Positions 40,697-46,697 of a stretch of 46,697 nt of DNA are shown in pieces. Under the pieces are notes generated by a model, which made no database searches, was not told the DNA's origin, and saw only the letters and a program-made list of their open reading frames with translations. A program made the translations under genes and the position numbers. The stretch spans positions 1 to 46,697 of IMG/VR virus record IMGVR_UViG_3300009529_001231. One strand, 5' to 3'. Numbering within the stretch: the first letter of the stretch is position 1; each line of letters begins with the position of its first letter. This DNA comes from a virus.

Positions 40697-41101
40697 TCAT
40701 CCAAATGCCCTCCCTAATGCTCTCTGCACTTTCCCAGGCAAATCGTCCGCCATCACTTTGGCAAGATCAACCACAGTTCGCCAGCCTATCTTATCAAACA
40801 CAGGACGCTGATTCTCTCCTTGAACATCCCTGTTATAGGGTGCTATTCGACTATTGGAATTCACAGCACCTTCTATTCGCCTGCCACCCGACTTCATGTT
40901 AAATGTCCATGACCTGCGAAGAGTACCGGTTCGGCGGTATCTGCTCCTGCCGGGCTTGGATGGATAATCGCTGATGAATCTCTGCCCATCAGCCACAGTA
41001 TCCCTCACAGCATTATTCATGGCGGCAAATGCCTTAGTTGTATCGGCACTGAATAATTGGGCAGGCATTATCGGTATCAATCTGATTCCCTTCTTTGCCA
41101 T
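40697..41101 (-). CDS. HK97 gp10-like/minor head protein, 134 aa
   Basis: MNNAVRDTVADGQRFISDYP with RYRRTGTLRRSWTF and RIAPYNRDVQG matches the general pattern of gp10-type neck or minor head proteins (RTGxLRxSW and APYxxxVxxG). The ATG at 41101 overlaps the portal stop (TAATG). It ends 6 bases before the tRNA. Confidence 0.7.
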   Translation of the reverse strand: MAKKGIRLIPIMPAQLFSADTTKAFAAMNNAVRDTVADGQRFISDYPSKPGRSRYRRTGTLRRSWTFNMKSGGRRIEGAVNSNSRIAPYNRDVQGENQRPVFDKIGWRTVVDLAKVMADDLPGKVQRALGRAFG

Positions 41102-43212
41102 TACGTAAATCTCCGTTCGCCTGCCAATATCCTCTCTGCTTCCTCGCTGGATATCGGGACCCGAGCGCATCTACAGTTAATAAAATCGCTGGGCCTCGGA
41201 CCGTCCTCAAGCTGAAACACCTGGCCAGCTAATTCTTGATGTTCTGGCCTTACTCTATCATCGTTGGCTGTCTGCCATATCTCGAATTCGATGCCAGCAG
41301 AGGCATGGGCTGCCTTATTGCCTAAGTCGAATACTCGGGTGGTTTCGGTGGCTGCTATTCGGCGAGCTCTCGGTTCGCCGAATAATGGTTCAATGGACTT
41401 AACCAGGTCCGGTAGCCCCTGCTTGCCAAGTCCACTCTCTTGCCAAGTTAAGATGGCCTGCCTCAATCCCTCCCGCGTTGTTGCTTCTAATTCGGCCAGC
41501 CATATAGTCGTATAATTTCTCGTGAACTCAAAGACACTGAGATTCATGGCATCCATATTCACCGCAAGCCCAATGCTCTGATTGAATAATCCGGCTCCAA
41601 GATATATCTCCCTTGCGTTGGGCGCCATAGCTGCCGTCATAACCAATCGGAATTCACGAAGGAACTTATCGCTAGTCACCAAGGTCTGAGGATCGGCTTT
41701 CTCGCCCACGTTCAAAGCTTTTCTAGGGAGTACCGCTTTCTTGAGGTCACGGAATAACTTCCTCAGGCCTCTACTGATATCATCAAACATGTCCTCCTCC
41801 CAGACCAACCGCTCATCCTCTGCAAAATTAGATAGATTGTCTTCCTGCTTCTCGGCTTTGTCGCCTTCGGGTTTGTTAATGTCAGGAGATTGACCACCTG
41901 GTTGCTGAATGCGTCTTTGGTCTGAATCCGCCACTACCTCATCAGTGGCATCTTCCCTGCCTTGGCTTTCAAGCTCATATATCTCTTGACTAATCAAGCC
42001 CTCATCCAGCATGATATTGCGCACCGCTTGGTCAGATAGAACCCCCGAATTGACGTACTTTTCTCCTGCCTCAGAATAGGTCTTGAATAGTTCTGCCGAT
42101 TCCTTCTCCGCCGCAGGGTCCTTTTCATTATATTCAAATGTCACATTCTTCGGGATAATGCCATGGAAATTGAAGATATGTTCAATTGTCTTCATAAAGA
42201 GTTCTGGCCCTTTACCCTTCGACTTTTCGTGAAGAATAAGGGACTGCTGGCTTCCGCCAATACCCCGTGCAGGTAGGGGCGCAAGGTCCTGATAGTCAAC
42301 GCCCATCGCCATGGCGAGTAATGATATGTACCATCTCATCTGCACATCGAAATCCCACTGTTCTGGCCGAGGAGCAAGGTCAAGGGTTTCTACGCTAATC
42401 GGTTTGGTGGGGTCAATAGCTGTAAAGATAACGGGTTTACTATATCTCAGATGCCCCTGCTGGATTTGTTCATCTTTGTGGAGCTGAAGGGTGTTCTCTA
42501 CTTCGGCTCTTTGAACACCGGAAATCATATGCATTGACTTCGGGTCTATTCCACTTGAGCGCTCCCGATCTCTGATCCCGATATCCCTCATGAACTGCGC
42601 TTGCCTCAACACTCTGCTGACGGCACAGAATCCCACTCCATTGGCCGTGACTATCGGACTTGGGAAGTCAGATGTGAATACAATTTGATATGGTGTTAAT
42701 TTATGTTGGCCACCTAGACGGTCAGTGTAAATCACCGGCCAATCGATAACACCGGTGCGCCTACACCTTCCTGCATCAAGATGATTAATTCCGATAACTG
42801 GGCTATCAGGAGAATCTGCTTGGCGAATGACCTCAAAGAACGCACCATTATCTTGCGTGAGAAAGTCAAGACGCCACTTCTGGATGAAGTCCAACCAACC
42901 CTTTCCGAGGTCCGCATTGTGGAGCATGTTCTGGGTAGCCTTGACTGTGTTGGGAGCATCCCCCTTTATTGTCCAAGAAAAAGCGGCATCACGGATGGTT
43001 ATCGTGTAGAGTGCAGAAGCAAGACCTGGCTCCTGCATCCAGAAGTTACGGAGTTGCTTATCACGAGTTTGGAAGTTGGAATATGCACCACCCCATAGTG
43101 CAAGGTCATCAGCTATGGAAGCTAACCATACAACGAAGTCACCAAATGGTGCTTGCTCTTGGCCTGGTAGATTCTCAACCGTCCTATGGATAGCCGCCTG
43201 TGGAGTTAGCAT
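41101..43212 (-). CDS. portal protein fused to MuF-type head morphogenesis domain, 703 aa
   Basis: Residues 1-430 are a portal (GLASALYTITIRDAAFSWTI, GINHLDAGRCRRTG, YISLLAMAMGVDYQDL). Residues 430-500 are an acidic linker. The rest is a Mu gpF-like minor capsid domain with RRIAATETTRV, ANDDRVRPEHQELAGQVF and FINCRCARVP, its hallmark C-terminus. These are normally two proteins; fusion places MuF domains at the portal vertex. No toxin domain is attached. Confidence 0.88.
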   Translation of the reverse strand: MLTPQAAIHRTVENLPGQEQAPFGDFVVWLASIADDLALWGGAYSNFQTRDKQLRNFWMQEPGLASALYTITIRDAAFSWTIKGDAPNTVKATQNMLHNADLGKGWLDFIQKWRLDFLTQDNGAFFEVIRQADSPDSPVIGINHLDAGRCRRTGVIDWPVIYTDRLGGQHKLTPYQIVFTSDFPSPIVTANGVGFCAVSRVLRQAQFMRDIGIRDRERSSGIDPKSMHMISGVQRAEVENTLQLHKDEQIQQGHLRYSKPVIFTAIDPTKPISVETLDLAPRPEQWDFDVQMRWYISLLAMAMGVDYQDLAPLPARGIGGSQQSLILHEKSKGKGPELFMKTIEHIFNFHGIIPKNVTFEYNEKDPAAEKESAELFKTYSEAGEKYVNSGVLSDQAVRNIMLDEGLISQEIYELESQGREDATDEVVADSDQRRIQQPGGQSPDINKPEGDKAEKQEDNLSNFAEDERLVWEEDMFDDISRGLRKLFRDLKKAVLPRKALNVGEKADPQTLVTSDKFLREFRLVMTAAMAPNAREIYLGAGLFNQSIGLAVNMDAMNLSVFEFTRNYTTIWLAELEATTREGLRQAILTWQESGLGKQGLPDLVKSIEPLFGEPRARRIAATETTRVFDLGNKAAHASAGIEFEIWQTANDDRVRPEHQELAGQVFQLEDGPRPSDFINCRCARVPISSEEAERILAGERRFT

Positions 43213-43224
43213 AATATTGCCATA

Positions 43225-43452
43225 TTAAGACAAGACTCCTTTATCGATAAGTCTCTTAACTAATCGCTGGAGGAAAGCCTTCGCTTCGTTCAGATTGGAG
43301 ATGTTATCAATGAGTTCTTCCGCCCTTTCCATAGCTTTTACCTCATCTGCCTCGGCCAGTTGCTCATCTGATACTTCAATCGTTTCGATATGATCAAGAA
43401 CGGGAATATCTGTTCCTGCTTTGAAAACTTCAATGACTTCAGTTCCTGGCAT
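43225..43452 (-). CDS. hypothetical 75-aa acidic helical protein
   Basis: Strong AGGAGG precedes the start. The C-terminal half is a helical, coiled-coil-like stretch (NLNEAKAFLQRLVKRLID). Located between virion genes and the portal. Unrecognised. Confidence 0.7.
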   Translation of the reverse strand: MPGTEVIEVFKAGTDIPVLDHIETIEVSDEQLAEADEVKAMERAEELIDNISNLNEAKAFLQRLVKRLIDKGVLS

Positions 43453-43465
43453 TATTTGACCTCCT

Positions 43466-44131
43466 CTAGTCCATACTTAACGGACGCAATCTAACCGCGG
43501 GCTGAACTGTATTTCCAGTTAAGAGTGTTCCCCCTCCAGTAAAGGGGTCTGGCAATGCCCCGAAAGCTTGAGCTACCCTCCACCCTCTATTTACTGAAGG
43601 AGTGGCATCAAGAGTTATTCCTGTGGGAGAAGCAGATACTGAAGTATACTTCCAAGCAGCAGGACCAGCATCGGAAACAGCTACCAACCAATAGAGACCC
43701 TTTGGAACAGCTTGGTTGATCGTTATCTCTTTCAGGCCAGTAGTCGCCGATGAAACTACTCCCGCATCTAACAACAGGGCACCAGGATAAAGATTCACAC
43801 CATCCTCGTATATACCGAGCCTCACACTTGAACCCCCTACTGCCGTGCTAATGCGGATAGCAATCCTGTCAAAGGTCATATCTCTAGGGAGAAAGAATTG
43901 GTGAGCATAGAGAGTATCTACCACTATAGTAAATGCTGCATTAGAGGCAGTCGGATCATATGGCATAAAGGTGTATTGCCCCGTGCGAAGTTTCTGCAAA
44001 AAGTCACACATATGAGCATCGATATCTTCCACATGGTCAAAAGCCCAATCAGAGGATATAGCTTTTTCAATATCGCCATCTACTGGCGTTGAAACTACTT
44101 CCCTGGGATTAAATATCGGTCCACTAACCAT
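43466..44131 (-). CDS. putative virion surface protein, beta-rich C-terminal domain, 221 aa
   Basis: Residues 70-221 carry a jelly-roll-like pattern (FFLPRDMTFDRIAIRIST, VRLGIYEDGVNLYPGALLLD, GLYWLVAVSDAG) often found in phage surface and fibre proteins. Overlaps the upstream gene stop (TAATG) with AGGAG. Presumably head fibre or decoration. Confidence 0.65.
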   Translation of the reverse strand: MVSGPIFNPREVVSTPVDGDIEKAISSDWAFDHVEDIDAHMCDFLQKLRTGQYTFMPYDPTASNAAFTIVVDTLYAHQFFLPRDMTFDRIAIRISTAVGGSSVRLGIYEDGVNLYPGALLLDAGVVSSATTGLKEITINQAVPKGLYWLVAVSDAGPAAWKYTSVSASPTGITLDATPSVNRGWRVAQAFGALPDPFTGGGTLLTGNTVQPAVRLRPLSMD

Positions 44132-44604
44132 TAGATCATCTCCTGTATGGTGAGGACTTTATTCCCGACACCGCCATGAACTGCGTTGATAGGTCCAGTA
44201 GTGAATAATGGCCCCCACCTACTTAATACCAGAGTCCCCCCCCCGGCATTGAGTCTGATTCCCCTGTTAGGTACTGCTGGTCTAATCAATGCCAGATATA
44301 TATTTGTATCGGAATCATTGACAAAAACGGCTGCTCTACGATTTGCATTTTGTGCCAATACTGCCGCACTGGCAACCGCGACATTTGCAAATGTGGGGTC
44401 TTGCCCATCCATGTCGAAAGTGTCAGAGGCCGGGGATACTACAGCATTACCATCCTCATCGAAGAGACTAACTTGGAGACTACCGAATACATCAGCCAAT
44501 AATGTGATTAGTTTTTCTTCTGATACCACCCCGTCTTCGACAAGCCGAGCAAATAGCCAGACTATATTGGATTCACCTCTTGCTTTAACTATATCTGGTG
44601 GCAT
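44131..44604 (-). CDS. putative virion protein, first gene of the late operon, 157 aa
   Basis: The ATG at 44604 has GGGAGG upstream; longer in-frame starts lie inside the leader hairpin. Helical first third (VVSEEKLITLLADVFG), then beta segments (RRAAVFVNDSDTNIYLAL, GIRLNAGGGTLVLSRWG) typical of small virion proteins with a C-terminal GNKVLTIQEM. Function unknown. Confidence 0.65.
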   Translation of the reverse strand: MPPDIVKARGESNIVWLFARLVEDGVVSEEKLITLLADVFGSLQVSLFDEDGNAVVSPASDTFDMDGQDPTFANVAVASAAVLAQNANRRAAVFVNDSDTNIYLALIRPAVPNRGIRLNAGGGTLVLSRWGPLFTTGPINAVHGGVGNKVLTIQEMI

Positions 44605-44620
44605 GATAGACCTCCCTACA

Positions 44621-44655
44621 TAAAAATAGCGCCTGAGATAAAGCTCTCGGGCGCT
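44621..44655 (-). terminator. rho-independent-type hairpin within the late operon leader
   Basis: Minus-strand AGCGCC-c-GAGA-loop-TCTC-a-GGCGCT followed by ATTTTT: a 10-bp stem with one mismatch and a short U-tract, lying between promoter P5 and the first late gene. Can end transcription from upstream genes and attenuate P5. Confidence 0.7.
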
Positions 44656-44688
44656 GGGCCGCTCTTGGAGAATCAAGGCGCTAGGCCG
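44650..44688 (-). repeat. 12-bp direct repeats that can compete for the terminator arm
   Basis: Plus-strand GGCGCTGGGCCG (44650-44661) and GGCGCTAGGCCG (44677-44688) differ at one base. On the transcript either AGCGCC can pair with the same downstream GGCGCT, so two alternative hairpins are possible. Confidence 0.65.
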
Positions 44689-44696
44689 AATTGACT

Positions 44697-44727
44697 ATTA
44701 TAAACACACTTTCTTATGGTTTGTCAA
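44697..44727 (-). promoter_or_regulatory. sigma70-type promoter P5 for the late operon
   Basis: Minus-strand TTGACA (44722-44727) with TATAAT (44697-44702) at a 19-base spacing, or TTTATA (44699-44704) at 17. It lies in the 3' end of the zinc-ribbon gene. The 9-bp element of P1-P4 is absent, implying separate control. Confidence 0.7.
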
Positions 44728-44905
44728 CCCCACCTCCGTTAAGAGCCTGAATCATATCAAATACTATACCGCATCTAGGGTTCGGGCACTTCCTCGGCAT
44801 AGAGCCGGCTCCGTAAACAAGAAGGCCAATCCTCTTTATGTTGATATGGTCTCCTTCCCATTCACCGACAACCTTTCCACACTTGGGACACCGAATTTGC
44901 TTCAT
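44714..44905 (-). CDS. zinc-ribbon protein, 63 aa
   Basis: CPKCGKVVGEWEG and KCPNPRCG form a two-pair zinc ribbon with a basic hydrophobic middle (IKRIGLLVYGAG). The stop lies within promoter P5. Resembles small phage ribbons, perhaps nucleic-acid binding. Confidence 0.75.
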   Translation of the reverse strand: MKQIRCPKCGKVVGEWEGDHINIKRIGLLVYGAGSMPRKCPNPRCGIVFDMIQALNGGGVDKP

Positions 44906-44914
44906 GGTTCTATA

Positions 44915-45013
44915 TCAATAAGTGACTAGACCGATTATAGTAAAAAGAATTGTTCCTACTACCCAAGCCCAAAACATCACACATGCGCCCCGAAGGGCTC
45001 TAAGTTTCTTCAT
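44915..45013 (-). CDS. single-span membrane micropeptide, 32 aa
   Basis: ATG at 45011-45013 follows CAGGAGGCAAA and overlaps the kinase stop (ATGA). After a basic start (KKLRALRG) comes a hydrophobic span CVMFWAWVVGTILFTIIGLV. A typical short transmembrane peptide; might work in lysis or membrane control. Confidence 0.72.
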   Translation of the reverse strand: MKKLRALRGACVMFWAWVVGTILFTIIGLVTY

Positions 45014-45978
45014 TTTGCCTCCTGATAGATAATCCTGCTCCCCTGTTCCTCGCACTTAATCGACAGTTCCTGATACTTGGACATTTGCTTCCGGATAGCT
45101 TCTCGCTTGTCCTCATCACAGTAAACAAGCAGGAAGCCACCACCACCAGCACCACATATCTTGTAACCAGCGGCGCCAGCATTGACGGCATCGGCAATTA
45201 TGTCCGTTATCTCGGGAGTGGTGATATTGCTGGACAGGGTCTTCTTCATTTCCCAGTTGTCTTTGATGAGACTCCCGAATTGGTTATATTTCTCATTGTC
45301 GAGATAGGTCTTGCCCATCAAGGTCAGCTTCAACATCTTCTGAAGGACTTCATTATTGTCGGGAATCTTCTCCTTCTGCTCATCAAGGATTTCACTGGCT
45401 TGGCGTGTTATCCCGGTATAGAATAATAAGGACCGGGCTGCGATTTGCTTGCGAATCCGCCTCTTGAAATGAAAGGCATCTATCCGGTCCTTCTGGAAAG
45501 TGAACGCCCTCATCCCACCATAAGCAGCGATGTACTGATCTTGCTTCCCGATTCCTTTACCCATGATGTCTATCTCGATATTGCAGGCTTCATGGGCCAG
45601 CTTCTCGGCATCCACTTCAATTCCCTGATATCCATAGAACGCATGGAGAAGGCCGACTGTCAAGGTGCTGGAGGACCCGAGCCCAGTTCCTTCTGCGGGG
45701 ATATCTCCCAGGGTGGTTACCTCGATGCCCTTTTCTAATCCGGTAATCATCATGGCAATCTTGATTATCTCGTGTTGGATCTCTTCAGGATTATCAACTG
45801 TTTCCGTCTTAGTATAGTGAAGTACAATCTTATCATCGAACCGGGGCTTCACAATAGCATAGATGTACTTGTCGATGGCCATGCTTATGACCGCCCCATT
45901 GTGCTTATTGTAGAAGTCGGGGAAGTCGGTACCGCCACCGAGGAATGATATGCGCAGTGGTGTCCGCGAGATTATCAC
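45010..45978 (-). CDS. GHMP-family sugar kinase (heptose/fucose kinase-like), 322 aa
   Basis: GGGTDFPDFY near residue 14, PAEGTGLGSSSTLTVGLLHA (about 94-113, the ATP-binding GLGSS) and AAGYKICGAGGGGFLLVY (motif 3) are the three GHMP signatures; closest in pattern to D-glycero-D-manno-heptose 7-phosphate kinases. It would phosphorylate a sugar for nucleotide-sugar synthesis. GTG start in GTGA overlap with the MT-A70 gene. No partner phosphatase or nucleotidyltransferase is visible. Confidence 0.83.
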   Translation of the reverse strand: MIISRTPLRISFLGGGTDFPDFYNKHNGAVISMAIDKYIYAIVKPRFDDKIVLHYTKTETVDNPEEIQHEIIKIAMMITGLEKGIEVTTLGDIPAEGTGLGSSSTLTVGLLHAFYGYQGIEVDAEKLAHEACNIEIDIMGKGIGKQDQYIAAYGGMRAFTFQKDRIDAFHFKRRIRKQIAARSLLFYTGITRQASEILDEQKEKIPDNNEVLQKMLKLTLMGKTYLDNEKYNQFGSLIKDNWEMKKTLSSNITTPEITDIIADAVNAGAAGYKICGAGGGGFLLVYCDEDKREAIRKQMSKYQELSIKCEEQGSRIIYQEAK

Positions 45979-46535
45979 AGTTCTATATCACTCTCGATTT
46001 CGTTACCCCAAACGTCCCAACCCTCAGTTTTTTGGCGGGCAAAGAGTTCAATACGAGGAACATCACCACATAGTTCTACTATTCTTTGCCTAGCTTCATC
46101 TGGCTTCCTAGAGTGTCCGTTTATAGGACTAATCAAAACGCTTGACACTTTATTGCTCACTTTGAATGGCTTACCTCTAACGCCAAGCAAGCAAACCTCA
46201 CAATTTGATTTAGTATAGTATCCGATTCCGAAAAATGGTTTGCCATTTTCCTTGTTTGTCTTTATCCAACTAAAGCCTAGTGTCTTATATTCAAAACCCC
46301 AATCCCTAATTACTCGTAATGCTTCTGCGATATTAGGGAATGTTGCCCACATAAATAGCATGCAATCTTCTGCTAGATATGAGCGTAGAGATATACCCAA
46401 ATTACTGATGGCCTGTGTATCCATTACAGGATAGGTAATACCCCCGTACCTAGCAGGTCGGTCAGATTCAGGACGTTGCCTCTTATCGTTATATTTCCAA
46501 GGTGGGTCAGCATAAATTATCTGATACTTCTTCAT
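45975..46535 (-). CDS. MT-A70-family DNA N6-adenine methyltransferase, 186 aa
   Basis: The family motif DPPW (10-13) with YADPPWKYND, followed by LFMWATFPNIAEALRVIRDWGFEY-type helix and SRKPDEARQRIVELCGD, indicates MT-A70-like adenine methylation, in phages of DNA. Third DNA methyltransferase in the genome, each of a different class, none with a nuclease nearby. ATGA and GTGA overlaps at the two ends. Confidence 0.88.
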   Translation of the reverse strand: MKKYQIIYADPPWKYNDKRQRPESDRPARYGGITYPVMDTQAISNLGISLRSYLAEDCMLFMWATFPNIAEALRVIRDWGFEYKTLGFSWIKTNKENGKPFFGIGYYTKSNCEVCLLGVRGKPFKVSNKVSSVLISPINGHSRKPDEARQRIVELCGDVPRIELFARQKTEGWDVWGNEIESDIEL

Positions 46536-46675
46536 TTGAATAGCTTCCCCAATCCCCGGCCAGTCAGTTTCCCTGCTCCCCTTCTGGCTACACGCCGACC
46601 AACCTTCCCCTTCTTGACCGCATTGACATCCCCCATGCCTCTAGCTAACGAATACAATAGACTTCTGAAACTCAC
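46532..46675 (-). CDS. hypothetical 47-aa strongly basic protein
   Basis: A GTG start at 46673-46675 sits behind a perfect AGGAGG with 4 spacer bases. The stop overlaps the ATG of the MT-A70 methyltransferase (ATGA), which is strong evidence for real translation. The protein is almost all Lys, Arg and Gly after residue 20, with no acidic residue except one Asp near position 16, and could bind nucleic acid or membranes. Its 5' end is repeated at bases 1-101 because of the terminal overlap. Family unknown. Confidence 0.72.
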   Translation of the reverse strand: MSFRSLLYSLARGMGDVNAVKKGKVGRRVARRGAGKLTGRGLGKLFK

Positions 46676-46697
46676 GATTCCTCCTAGTTTCTATTCA
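46575..46697. repeat. terminal direct repeat, right copy
   Basis: Exact second copy of bases 1-123. Joining the two copies gives a 46574-bp circle in which the small gene at 46532-46675 is intact and follows the 42-aa gene at 110-238. Confidence 0.97.

Noticed and set aside
1-46697. CRISPR array, insertion sequence, integrase or attachment site
   Set aside because: No regularly spaced repeats, transposase or recombinase motifs were seen; the few direct repeats are short and local.

Overview
This window is a complete, circularly assembled tailed-phage genome. The first 123 bases recur exactly as the last 123 (46575-46697), so the unique length is 46574 bp and the linear ends are arbitrary. 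All supportable genes lie on the minus strand; transcription runs from high to low coordinates and crosses the junction. Long TMP/Dit/Gp37-like tail genes, no contractile sheath, a portal-MuF fusion, a capsid protein and both terminase subunits indicate a siphovirus. I see no integrase, DNA polymerase, helicase or recognisable endolysin. Strong GGAGG-type ribosome sites, sigma70-type promoters and a DnaA domain IV protein point to a bacterial host, but the sequence does not identify it.

Layout in transcription order. (1) 15.5-2.9 kb: early region starting at a perfect consensus promoter (15447-15475). It has about 25 small genes, many Cys-rich zinc-type or single-membrane-span proteins and many too short for ordinary gene callers, plus a DnaA domain IV protein, an ssDNA-binding-like protein, a tandem ribbon-helix-helix-like repressor candidate, a DnaD-like replication protein, a NinG-like HNH protein, a LexA-type HTH protein, two DNA methyltransferases, a DUF5131 protein and a nucleoside deoxyribosyltransferase-like protein. 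(2) 3.1 kb across the junction to 44.7 kb: a promoter drives terS, terL, an HD phosphohydrolase, small proteins, an MT-A70 adenine methyltransferase, a GHMP sugar kinase, a 32-aa membrane peptide and a zinc ribbon. (3) 44.7-15.6 kb: late operon from a separate promoter with a hairpin leader: virion proteins, portal-MuF, a tRNA(CAT), ChaB/protease/scaffold fusion and capsid; then an approximately 10.6-kb sugar/glycosyltransferase cassette; then head-tail, tail tube, tape measure, Dit, Gp37-like, Gly-rich adhesin and a holin-like protein.

The most interesting parts are: the glycan cassette inserted inside the virion operon, with almost every gene coupled by ATGA/GTGA overlaps and encoding nucleotide-sugar synthesis, N-deacetylation, formyl transfer, acylation, a kinase-methyltransferase reminiscent of WbdD chain terminators, an FkbM methylase and a triple-domain glycosyltransferase; a shared 9-bp element at exactly the same place in the spacers of four promoters (inverted in one), suggesting one phage regulator for the early and terminase operons; an initiator-like tRNA-Met in the late operon; a tail tube protein with an Asp-box beta-propeller; and a set of hidden coupled microgenes.
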